DNA from: JAAYCB01 sp012744395
GTDB taxonomy: Bacteria; Planctomycetota; Planctomycetia; Pirellulales; Thermoguttaceae
Direction: 5' to 3'
Assembly: GCA_028703175.1 (NCBI GenBank)
Contig: JAQVNJ010000008.1
Location: 1 to 64,000, forward strand
Length of the DNA: 64,000 bases
Shown: piece after piece, positions 16,924 to 24,417 of the stretch
How the letters are laid out: each line of letters starts with the position of its first letter
Position numbering within the stretch: position 1 is the stretch's first letter
Notes under the pieces: generated by a model
What the model saw: the letters and a program-made list of their open reading frames with translations, nothing else
Told to the model about the DNA's origin: nothing
The model's database searches: none
Made by a program: the position numbers and the translations under genes

Positions 16924-17891
16924 TGGGGCGTCGGCGGGCGATAGTCGCTGAATTCGATCGATCGGAACCACTCGATCGTCTTGGCCAACCCCGTCTCCAA
17001 GGGCACGGTCGGCGCCCAGTCGAGCTTCTCCTTGGCCAGCCGGATGTCTGGCCGGCGGCGCTTGGGATCGTCGGCCGGGAGCGGCTTGTTGACGATCCGG
17101 CTGCGGGAACCGGTCAGCCTGAGCACATGCTCCGCCAGCTCGGCAATCGAGAACTCGCCCGGATTGCCCAGGTTCACCGGTCCGATGAACCCTTGATCGT
17201 TCTCCATCATGCGGACGAGGCCCTCGACCATGTCGTCGCGATAGCAGAACGACCGCGTCTGCTCTCCGCTGCCGAATAGGGTGATCTCCTCCGCTTGAAG
17301 AGCCTGGCGAATGAAGTTGGAGATCACGCGGCCGTCGAAGGGGTGCATCCGCGGGCCATAGGTGTTGAAGATCCGCACGATGCGGACGTCGACCCGGTTC
17401 ATGCGATGGTAGTCCATGAACAGGGCCTCGGCCGCCCGCTTGCCCTCGTCGTAGCACGCCCGCGGACCGATCGGATTGACCGATCCGCGGTAGGTTTCCG
17501 GCTGCGGGTGGATCTCCGGATCGCCGTAGACCTCACTCGTGGAGGCCTGGAGGACCCGCGCCCGGCAACGCTTGGCCATCCCCAGCACGTTGATCGCTCC
17601 GGCCATCGACGTCTTCATCGTCTTGATCGGGTTGAACTGGTAGTGGCCCGGCGCGGCAGGGCAGGCGAGGTTGTAGATCTCGTCGACCTCCAGGTAAATT
17701 GGAAGCGTGATGTCGTGCCGGACCAGCTCGAAATTGGGGCAGCCGAGCAGATGGACCACGTTCGACTTCTGGCTCGTGAAGAAATTGTCGAGGCAGATCA
17801 CGTCGTGCCCCCGCTCGACCAATCGCTCGCAGAGATGGGAGCCGAGAAACCCGGCTCCGCCGGTCACAAGAATCCGCTTGACGGTTGGCAC
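16917..17891 (-). CDS. UDP-glucuronate decarboxylase (UDP-xylose synthase), extended SDR family
   Basis: A 324-residue NAD-dependent SDR enzyme that converts UDP-glucuronate to UDP-xylose, a precursor for surface polysaccharides. The Rossmann motif GGAGFLGSHL lies at the N-terminus; DNFFTSQK, the NLACPAAPGHYQ segment, STSEVYGDP and the catalytic YDEGK pair are all diagnostic of UXS over general epimerases. GTG 17891 is chosen since AAGGA lies eight bases before it and homologues start just ahead of the VKRILVTGG strand. The gene is monocistronic and ends against the kinase remnant. Confidence 0.92.
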   Translation of the reverse strand: MPTVKRILVTGGAGFLGSHLCERLVERGHDVICLDNFFTSQKSNVVHLLGCPNFELVRHDITLPIYLEVDEIYNLACPAAPGHYQFNPIKTMKTSMAGAINVLGMAKRCRARVLQASTSEVYGDPEIHPQPETYRGSVNPIGPRACYDEGKRAAEALFMDYHRMNRVDVRIVRIFNTYGPRMHPFDGRVISNFIRQALQAEEITLFGSGEQTRSFCYRDDMVEGLVRMMENDQGFIGPVNLGNPGEFSIAELAEHVLRLTGSRSRIVNKPLPADDPKRRRPDIRLAKEKLDWAPTVPLETGLAKTIEWFRSIEFSDYRPPTPHY

Positions 17892-18100
17892 GACGTTCGT
17901 CCTTTCGTCTCTGAGATTACCAGAAGTCCTCCGGCCGCCGCAGCAACCCTCTCTTGCCGCCAGCGTCACTCGAAGACTCTTCTGACGGCTGATCGCAGCG
18001 CGATCCTGCTGAATGATACATTACGCTCAGCCGGTTGGGCATCCCGGCGGCAGCCCGCCGCCGGCCGGATCTTCGATTCAACCGCAAGAGTCGCGCCCCG

Positions 18101-18979
18101 TCAGCCGCCGCACCGCTGCTCGATCCAGGCGGCCAGCTCCGCGAGAAGCGTCTGCCTCTCGGGCTCGCGGGGCAGATCATGGTAGAGCCCCGGGTAGAGT
18201 CGCAGCGTCTTGTCTCCCGACGACAATTCGTCGTAGAACCGCTGCACCTCTGCAGCGGACACGACAGCATCGGCGGTGCCCTGGAGGATCAGCACGGGCA
18301 GCCTCACTCGGGCCGCCGCCCGCCGCGCTTCGCCGCAGGCGCGGAGAATCTCGGCCCCGGTTCGCGAGGGGATTCGCCCGTGATAGACGAGCGGATCGTT
18401 GCGAAATTCAGCCAACACCCGCGGATCGCGCGTGAGCATCGCCGAGCCCATCCGTGCCAGTCGCAGCCGGGGCAGCAGGCGGCTCGCCCAGCCGGCCAGT
18501 CTTCTCAACCAGGGAAACAGGCCCTTGGCAAGGCCGACCGCCGGCGCACTTAAGATCAGGCCGTTTGCGCAAGCCCCTTCGGTGAGGGACGCCAACGTGG
18601 CAACCAGCCCCCCCATGCTGTGCCCGACGAAGAACACCGGCAGGCCGGGATGCTCTCTGCGCGCCTCGCCCACGACCCCAAGGAAATCGTCGACATACCT
18701 GTCAAAACGATCGACCCAGATCCGGCTGCCTTGAGAACGGCCGTGGCCGCGACAATCGGGGATCCAGACCGCCATGTGGGAAAGATTCAGCCGCTGGGCC
18801 AACTCGGCATAACGCCCCCCGTGTTCGACGAACCCGTGGGCGACAACCACCAACGCTCGCGCTCGCCCCGGCGGCTGCCAGCGGCGGACATGGAGCCGCA
18901 GACCGTCGCCGCAGGTCCACTCGATGCACGATTCCGCGCCTGCAACCATCAGCCGACCCCCGGGGTGCTCCTCGCCCAT
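18101..18979 (-). CDS. Alpha/beta hydrolase, monoacylglycerol lipase-like (serine aminopeptidase S33 fold)
   Basis: A 292-residue alpha/beta hydrolase. The oxyanion-hole HGFVEHGGRY, DCRGHGRSQGSR and the nucleophile elbow GHSMGG are the hallmarks of the monoacylglycerol lipase and lysophospholipase group. The acid is likely in GTADAVVS and the catalytic His in YHDLPREPER. No signal peptide is obvious with the ATG at 18979, which lies 11 bases after the stop of the upstream small membrane-protein gene; ATG 18949 is a second choice. Likely substrates are glycerides or other lipids. Confidence 0.85.
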   Translation of the reverse strand: MGEEHPGGRLMVAGAESCIEWTCGDGLRLHVRRWQPPGRARALVVVAHGFVEHGGRYAELAQRLNLSHMAVWIPDCRGHGRSQGSRIWVDRFDRYVDDFLGVVGEARREHPGLPVFFVGHSMGGLVATLASLTEGACANGLILSAPAVGLAKGLFPWLRRLAGWASRLLPRLRLARMGSAMLTRDPRVLAEFRNDPLVYHGRIPSRTGAEILRACGEARRAAARVRLPVLILQGTADAVVSAAEVQRFYDELSSGDKTLRLYPGLYHDLPREPERQTLLAELAAWIEQRCGG

Positions 18980-18989
18980 GCCAACCTGC

Positions 18990-19337
18990 TCATTCCGCCC
19001 GAGCGGAGGCCTCGCCAAGCCAGAGCGTGTCAATCATCGCCGGCGCGAGTCGCGGCGAAGGGAATACTCCGCCAGTCCGGCACGAATCCGGGTAGCGCGG
19101 GTCCAGCCAACCGAGCCAGCAATCGTCACGCTCCGCGGCTGTTCGGCCTTCGCCGCCGCGCGCTCCTCCAATGCTCCGGGACGGCTCCCCGAGCTGAAAT
19201 GAATAGCGGGTCGTCTTGCTGAACGACGCGGGGCGGCTCCGGGCGCCCGTCGTGGAACGGGCGACCGAAGCGGAAAACGCCACCAGAACAACCAGGATCG
19301 CAGTGAACAGAAGAAACGGCCGCACGCGACTCTCCAT
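18990..19337 (-). CDS. Small membrane-anchored protein of unknown function
   Basis: A possible gene of 115 residues. It starts with a basic N-terminus and one hydrophobic segment (RPFLLFTAILVVLVAFSAS), followed by a Ser/Arg-rich region and a Trp/Asp/Pro-containing tail. GGAG lies about ten bases before the ATG. It ends 11 bases before the hydrolase start on the same strand, which supports an operon. I do not recognise the family, and the C-terminal part could be non-coding. Confidence 0.45.
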   Translation of the reverse strand: MESRVRPFLLFTAILVVLVAFSASVARSTTGARSRPASFSKTTRYSFQLGEPSRSIGGARGGEGRTAAERDDCWLGWLDPRYPDSCRTGGVFPSPRLAPAMIDTLWLGEASARAE

Positions 19338-19447
19338 CGGGGATGCACTCCATGCATGGAACCAGCGCCGAGTTGCCTCTTCCCTGCTCCGGCCCCCAAA
19401 TACGCCTTGCTTACGACTCTCCGGCAAGCAACGTCATCGGCCGGCCG

Positions 19448-19810
19448 TCAGAAGCCGATCGAGACTCCCACGCGGCCCGTGTAAATCTGCAAACCGCCGT
19501 AGGGGTACGCGTAGTGGTAGGGTTGGCGGCCGGGATAATAAACCCCATACGCCGGATACGCGAAGATTGGCGGGTATACCGCAGCGGGCCTGCGATAGCG
19601 CGGCGGGGGAGGGGGCAGATGCCGGTGGCCGGGGTGGCCATAACGCGGCCCCGCGTGGCCCGGATGGCGGGGGCCGTGATGAGCCACCAACTCCACCGAA
19701 CCGCCATGGATCGCCGCCGGTCCACGCCGCGGTCCGCTATCGGCGACCGCCTGCTGTGCGATTAGCGCACCAATCACCAAAACAGCTCCGCTCAGAAATA
19801 AGGCTCGCAT
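19448..19810 (-). CDS. Small secreted His/Pro/Tyr-rich protein
   Basis: A 120-residue protein with a clear signal peptide (MRALFLSGAVLVIGALIAQQ, cleaved near AVA-D). The mature part is low complexity: His/Gly/Pro repeats (HHGPRHPGHAGPRYGHPGHR), a run of prolines and a Tyr/Pro-rich C-terminus. AAAGGAG lies seven bases before the ATG at 19810. Such small exported proteins are common in planctomycetes; metal binding by the histidines is possible but not shown. No family recognised. Confidence 0.7.
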   Translation of the reverse strand: MRALFLSGAVLVIGALIAQQAVADSGPRRGPAAIHGGSVELVAHHGPRHPGHAGPRYGHPGHRHLPPPPPRYRRPAAVYPPIFAYPAYGVYYPGRQPYHYAYPYGGLQIYTGRVGVSIGF

Positions 19811-19991
19811 GATTGACTCCTTTACAAACTGCCCGGGGAATCTTCTAGGTCTTCGTTTCGCCGCAAACGGCTTGCCTTTCTCTCCCGCATCTGGCATGCC
19901 AAGACGGAGAAGATTCTCCTAAGCTCTTCTCAAAAGACGAGTTGAATCACGAACAGCCAATCCGGACGAAGCCACAATGCAACACAAATGA

Positions 19992-20026
19992 AGTCATAGT
20001 GACGACGCTGTGTCGTCGTTATGACT
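19992..20026 (-). terminator. Long stem-loop, probable terminator of the cca transcript
   Basis: Two 15-base arms (19992-20006 and 20012-20026) pair completely, counting two G-U wobbles, around the loop GCTGT. On the minus strand it lies downstream of the 57-residue coiled-coil gene and is followed by the T-rich TTCATTTGTGTTG. It is less GC-rich than its surroundings. Confidence 0.5.
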
Positions 20027-20067
20027 GCGCGTGGGCTTCTCTCGCGGCGATCGAAGCTCCCTGGCCG

Positions 20068-20241
20068 CTATGACTCTTCTTTCAGTTTAGCGATTTCCAT
20101 TTCCGCTTCGGCCACTTGCCGTTCGAGAGTCCTGATCTCCTCCGGATCGTCGGCCTGCTGCTTTGCGCCCGCTAGCTGCTGGCGAAGCGTCTGCAACCGT
20201 TGGTTGACGATCTGGAGCCTCTTCTTCGCTTTCTTATCCAT
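20068..20241 (-). CDS. Small coiled-coil protein, 57 residues
   Basis: A short gene starting at ATG 20241 with GGGAG close upstream and ending at TAG 20068-20070. The product begins MDKKAKKRLQIVNQRLQTLR and is almost entirely charged helix with Leu/Ile heptad spacing, ending EMEIAKLKEES. It lies 35 bases downstream of the CCA-adding enzyme gene on the same strand and is followed by a long stem-loop, so it is probably the last gene of that transcript. Function unknown; a coiled-coil adaptor is the plain description. Confidence 0.65.
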   Translation of the reverse strand: MDKKAKKRLQIVNQRLQTLRQQLAGAKQQADDPEEIRTLERQVAEAEMEIAKLKEES

Positions 20242-20276
20242 GGGTCTCCCTCATCCCCGCAAGGGTGGTCCACGAC

Positions 20277-21548
20277 TCAGCGCGGACGTGCGATCAGACG
20301 GTCGACCATCGCCAGGGCCTCGCGCCGAGAGTGGACTTCCCCGTCCAGTTGTGCTTCGCGCACGCCCTGGAGGATTTCCCGAAAGATGGGCCCTTTCGGC
20401 ACGCCGTGCCCAATCAGATCGTCGCCCGTCAAAAGCGGCGCCGGATCGATCTCCGCGCGGTCGCGGCTGAGTTGATCGCGGCACCAGCGAACGTCTGCGT
20501 CATCCGCCCCTTCGGCCTCGCGCTGGGCCTGCATCCACTTTAGCAGGTCGGGGGCTGCTTTGGCCACCAGCACCGGTTGCACCGACGACCACCTCCGCCG
20601 GTCCGCTCCGTCGAGCGACCGCCGATGCTCGAGCAGCCAGGCCGCCCGGTTGATTTCGTGGTTCGCCAGCCGCCAGCGCCGCCCGATCGCTCGGGCCGTC
20701 TGGGGTGTTGCCGCGAGGGAAAGGAGGACCGCCAGCGACAGCGGGAACTCCGGGGAGTCCAGCCGGACGAGGACTTCGAGCATCGCCTCGAAATCTCCAG
20801 CCGCCGCGCCCCGCCGCTCGTCGGCGAACAACTCGGGCAGGATCGCCGCTCCCAGGCCCGTGTCGACAAGCAGACGGACGCCCGCCGCGCGCCGTGCGGC
20901 GGTCAGAATCTGGCGGATTTCCGCGGCGATCCGCTCCCAACTGACGACGGTGATCTGGTCGGCCATCCGGCAGACGGCCTCCCGCGTCTCGGGATCCAAC
21001 TGGAAATCGAACCCGGCGGAAAAACGCACGGCTCGCAACATCCGCAGCTTGTCCTCGGTGAATCGCTTCACCGGATCGCCGATCGCCCGGATCCGCCGGC
21101 GTTGGATGTCTTCGCGGCCGCCGACGTAATCGATCACTTCTCGGCCGATCGGATCGAAGAACAGCCCATTGATCGTGAAATCGCGGCGCGATGCGTCCGC
21201 TTCGGCGGTGCTGAAGTGGACCCGGTCCGGATGCCGTCCATCGGAGTAGCCCACGTCATCGCGGAAGGTGGCGATCTCGATCTGCCCGGCCCCCGGCGGC
21301 CCGATCAGCGTGATCACGCCGAACGAGGCCCCCAACGCCAGGGTCCGCCGGCGGCCGAAGAGCGTGCGGATCTGGTCGGGCTGGGCATCCGTCGCCACGT
21401 CGTAGTCCTTCGGCTCCCGCCCGAGCAATTGGTCGCGCACGCAGCCGCCGGCCCAATACGCCAGGTAGCCGGCCTTGCGCAGCCGGAGGATCACGTGCTT
21501 GGCGAATTGGCGGGCTTTTTGGGGGTGCAATTTTGCGGAATGGCTCAT
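20277..21548 (-). CDS. CCA tRNA nucleotidyltransferase / poly(A) polymerase family protein
   Basis: A 423-residue class II nucleotidyltransferase. The head domain has GGCVRDQLLGREPKDYDVAT, with the flexible loop and the DxD-type catalytic acids, then RRDFTINGLFFDP and the RNA-binding motif EDKLRMLRAVRFSAGFDF. The C-terminal helical part is Arg/Ala-rich. Two functions share this architecture, CCA addition to tRNA 3' ends and poly(A) polymerase. None of the six tRNA genes in this window encodes CCA after the discriminator base, so a CCA-adding enzyme is needed and this is the candidate. The ATG at 21548 is chosen because homologous sequence begins there. Confidence 0.87.
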   Translation of the reverse strand: MSHSAKLHPQKARQFAKHVILRLRKAGYLAYWAGGCVRDQLLGREPKDYDVATDAQPDQIRTLFGRRRTLALGASFGVITLIGPPGAGQIEIATFRDDVGYSDGRHPDRVHFSTAEADASRRDFTINGLFFDPIGREVIDYVGGREDIQRRRIRAIGDPVKRFTEDKLRMLRAVRFSAGFDFQLDPETREAVCRMADQITVVSWERIAAEIRQILTAARRAAGVRLLVDTGLGAAILPELFADERRGAAAGDFEAMLEVLVRLDSPEFPLSLAVLLSLAATPQTARAIGRRWRLANHEINRAAWLLEHRRSLDGADRRRWSSVQPVLVAKAAPDLLKWMQAQREAEGADDADVRWCRDQLSRDRAEIDPAPLLTGDDLIGHGVPKGPIFREILQGVREAQLDGEVHSRREALAMVDRLIARPR

Positions 21549-21600
21549 CGCGTGGCCTGAAGGACGGTTTCCGGCTCTGTTTTTTTGCGCCAGCCGGGGC

Positions 21601-21629
21601 TTGAAAACTCGGCGCCCTTCCTCTAAAAC
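21601..21629 (+). promoter_or_regulatory. Promoter of tRNA-Leu
   Basis: TTGAAA (21601-21606) and TAAAAC (21624-21629) are 17 bases apart. The expected start near 21636 is a few bases before the mature tRNA end at 21640, as usual for single tRNA genes. Confidence 0.55.
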
Positions 21630-21639
21630 TAGCAAAAGA

Positions 21640-21724
21640 GCCGAAGTGGCGGAATTGGCAGACGCGCCAGGTTCAGGACCTGGTGGGGGTTAACCCCGTG
21701 GAGGTTCAAGTCCTCTCTTCGGCA
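21640..21724 (+). tRNA. tRNA-Leu (anticodon CAG)
   Basis: The acceptor stem GCCGAAG pairs with CTTCGGC; the discriminator is A. The anticodon loop TTCAGGA gives CAG, and the long variable arm (TGGGGGTTAACCCCGT) marks a class II tRNA. The T arm GGTTCAAGTCC is standard. CCA is not encoded. Confidence 0.97.
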
Positions 21725-21745
21725 TTCTCTCCAAGAACTCAGAAT

Positions 21746-21783
21746 ACGGGGTGCCGCGCCGGCTGGCGAGATGCCCCGTTTTC
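21746..21783 (+). terminator. Intrinsic terminator after tRNA-Leu
   Basis: ACGGGG (21746-21751) pairs with CCCCGT (21774-21779), extended by two wobble pairs, and is followed by TTTT (21779-21782). It lies 22 bases after the tRNA. In the roughly 380 bases from here to infA I see no supported gene, only a weak TAGGAT element at 21986-21991. Confidence 0.55.
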
Positions 21784-22165
21784 CGTCCGTTCCTCTGCCT
21801 CGCGCCGCGCGAGCCCGCCCGCTGGCCAAATCGCTTGCGCCGCGCTGGCCGGACGCGGAGCGCGGAGGCCAAGTCGCCCCGGCCGCGACGATCACCTGGC
21901 TCGTCCGGCAGCCCGCTTCGCCGCGAAACATGGGGAACTCTCTCACGGCGGTTACCGCTGCTATGGACGGGCGAGCCAAAAGTGCTAGGATGGGTGGTTG
22001 TTCCGGTGCCGAGAGAAGCCCGGACACCAGTCTACCGAGCAGGGGGCTGCTCGCCGCGCTGGCCAACCTGGCTGGCGACCCCAGGACCGTCCCAATCCCA
22101 TCGCGGTCTGTCTACCTGCCAGCGCCGCCCTAAACGCCGAACTGATCTGATTGTGAGTCCGAGAG

Positions 22166-22384
22166 ATGGCTAAAGAAAAAGGCCTCGAAGTAGAAGGCGT
22201 CGTGACCGAGGCGCTGGCCAACACGCGGTTCCGCGTCAAGCTGGAAAACAACCATGTCGTCATCGCCCACGTCGCCGGCCGCATGCGTAAACACTTCATC
22301 CGCATCGTGCCGGGCGACAAGGTGCGGGTCGAACTGTCTCCGTACGACCTCGAAAAAGGCCGGATCACCTACCGCGAGCGTTAG
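22166..22384 (+). CDS. infA: Translation initiation factor IF-1
   Basis: The 72-residue sequence is full-length IF-1, an OB-fold protein that occupies the ribosomal A site during initiation. The stretch NTRFRVKLENNHVVIAHVAG and the ending YDLEKGRITYRER are characteristic. It stands alone between a tRNA gene and an exported protein gene, not in a ribosomal protein operon. GAGAG just before the ATG is a weak ribosome site. Confidence 0.98.
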   Translation: MAKEKGLEVEGVVTEALANTRFRVKLENNHVVIAHVAGRMRKHFIRIVPGDKVRVELSPYDLEKGRITYRER

Positions 22385-22415
22385 ACCTCTCCAGCGCGCG
22401 TTCGCGGTGTGGAAG

Positions 22416-22442
22416 GGTTCCCAAGCTGGAGCTTGGCAGCCA
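22416..22442. repeat. Dispersed palindrome, copy 2
   Basis: CCAAGCT (22421-22427) and AGCTTGG (22430-22436) with the same flanking GGGTTC seen in related copies. It lies in the short gap after infA. Confidence 0.55.
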
Positions 22443-22497
22443 GTAGGTGCTGGCCCCTGGCGGCCAGCAGGTGTTACTCGGAACAGGAGGGATGGCT

Positions 22498-24192
22498 GTG
22501 CGTAAGAAGAACTTTGCAGTCCTGGCGTCGTCGGTCCTTGCCGTTGCCGGATTGTTTTCCGCCCCGGCGGCCGCTCAGGAGTTGACCGGAGAGGGGCTCA
22601 AGCCGGTTGCCACGATCGCCTTTTCCGGGACCGGCGAACTGATCGACGATCTGAACTTCGTCGGCGGCCTGTCCGGCAATCCCCAACTCGGCGCCGCGCT
22701 GGAGATGAGCTTGAGACTGCTCACCGGCGGCCGGGAACTGGCCACCCTCGACAAGTCCAAGCCGTGGGGAGCGGTCCTGCTGACCGACGGCCAGCAGTTT
22801 ACCGTCCAGGGATTTCTGCCCCTGGGCGATATCGACCAACTCCGCCAGGTCCTCGAGCCTCTCGAGGTGGACGTCGAGGAGCCGGGCGAAGGAAGGCTTG
22901 TCGTGTCGATCGAAGGCCAGCGGTTGCACCTCAGACCCCAGGAAGGCTGGGTCTTCGTCGGGAATGTCGCCGAGGCCCTCGACCGCCTGCCCGACGACCC
23001 CGTGGCCCTCCTGGAGGGACTGCACAAGTCCTACAATCTCGCCGTCCGCGTCCACGTCCAGAATATTCCCGAACTGTATCGCGAGTACTTCCTGGGCGCG
23101 CTGCAAATGGGCATCCAGGCCGGCGCCGCGCCCGCGGAGAGCGAACCAGCCGCTGCCCGCAACGAGATCGCCCAGAAAGCGTTCCAGCAGCTCAAGGAAT
23201 CGGTGGCCGACCTCGACTCGGTCCAGCTCGGCCTGAATCTCGATCAAAAAACCGCCTCCTTGACGCTCGATTACTCGATCACGGCGCTTCCAGGCACGCA
23301 GACGGCGGCCCGGCTCGCCTCCGGGCGACATCTGGCGACCCGGTTCGCCGGCTTCGTCGTCCCCGATGCGGCGATCTCGTTTAACGCGGTCGGGCGGATC
23401 GACGATGCCGCCTGCGAGCAGCTCCTCGCCACGGTCGAGAGCTTCCATGAAGACGTGCTCAAGCAACTGGAACAAGAGGACCTCACCGCCGACGAGCGAC
23501 AGGCCGCCAGGCAAATCGTCGACGGCGTCGCCGAGGTGGCCGCGGCCACGCTCAAGCAGAGGGACCTCGACGGCGGATTCTCGGTGATTCTCGACGAAAG
23601 ACAAGCCACGTGGGTCGCCGGCATGCGGCTCGCCAATACGGGCAAGCTGGAGGAAGTCGCCCGAGCGGTCGCCGCGGAAATCGCCAAACTCCGGCCCGAT
23701 CTGGCCGACACCGTCCAGTTCAACGCCGAACAGCACGCGTCGATCCGGTTCCACACCCTGAAGGTCCCCGTTGCGGAACTGGACAACGAAACGGCCGCCA
23801 GGCTCTTCGGCGGCGAGTTGAACGTGGTGCTCGGCGTCGGAGAAGCGGCGGCCTACCTCTGCGCCGGCTCCAACCCGGCCGATACGCTCAAGAAGGCAAT
23901 CGACAACGAAGACAAGTCCGCGCAGGCTCTGCCGCCGTTGTCGCTTCTGATCTCGGCCGGGCCGATCGCCCGTTTCCTGGCACGCAACGCGGATGACGAG
24001 ACCGTGCGGAACCAGGCCGCGATGATCGCCCAGACCCTTGCCGGCGCTGAAGGCAAGGATCGGATCACGCTGAAAACGACGATCATCGACAACGGGCAGC
24101 AGGTCCGAATCGAAATCGAGCAGGGCTTGCTGAAGCTGCTGGGGATTCTGCCCGTCCTCCTCGGCCCAGGAACGCCGGCGGCCGGAAATTGA
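22498..24192 (+). CDS. Exported protein of unknown function, DUF3352-like layout
   Basis: A 564-residue protein with a signal peptide ending APAAAQE. The mature part is a repetitive alpha/beta protein with segments such as GAVLLTDGQQFTVQGFLPLG and DAAISFNAVGRID, of the kind seen in the N-terminal part of the DUF1559 fusion protein at 59.6 kb. No catalytic motif is visible. The GTG at 22498 is preferred: AGGAGG (22485-22490) lies seven bases upstream, whereas ATG 22492 would touch that site. Gene stands alone. Function not assigned. Confidence 0.7.
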   Translation: MRKKNFAVLASSVLAVAGLFSAPAAAQELTGEGLKPVATIAFSGTGELIDDLNFVGGLSGNPQLGAALEMSLRLLTGGRELATLDKSKPWGAVLLTDGQQFTVQGFLPLGDIDQLRQVLEPLEVDVEEPGEGRLVVSIEGQRLHLRPQEGWVFVGNVAEALDRLPDDPVALLEGLHKSYNLAVRVHVQNIPELYREYFLGALQMGIQAGAAPAESEPAAARNEIAQKAFQQLKESVADLDSVQLGLNLDQKTASLTLDYSITALPGTQTAARLASGRHLATRFAGFVVPDAAISFNAVGRIDDAACEQLLATVESFHEDVLKQLEQEDLTADERQAARQIVDGVAEVAAATLKQRDLDGGFSVILDERQATWVAGMRLANTGKLEEVARAVAAEIAKLRPDLADTVQFNAEQHASIRFHTLKVPVAELDNETAARLFGGELNVVLGVGEAAAYLCAGSNPADTLKKAIDNEDKSAQALPPLSLLISAGPIARFLARNADDETVRNQAAMIAQTLAGAEGKDRITLKTTIIDNGQQVRIEIEQGLLKLLGILPVLLGPGTPAAGN

Positions 24193-24417
24193 ACCGCCAA
24201 GCGGCGCGGGGCCGGCCAAAGCCGAACCGAATCCATGGCCGCGGCCGTAACTGGGGGACTTGCGGCGGTCGGGGCAACTTCCAATACTGAATCGGCCCCT
24301 TTGTTCCCAGAACACGCTCCCTGGGCTGCCCAGTTGCCACTCCAGTCCGGCTAGGCAGCCCAAAGCGCCGTGCGGCTCGCAATGAGCGAAACGAGTGCGA
24401 GAACGGACGCAAGCCTC

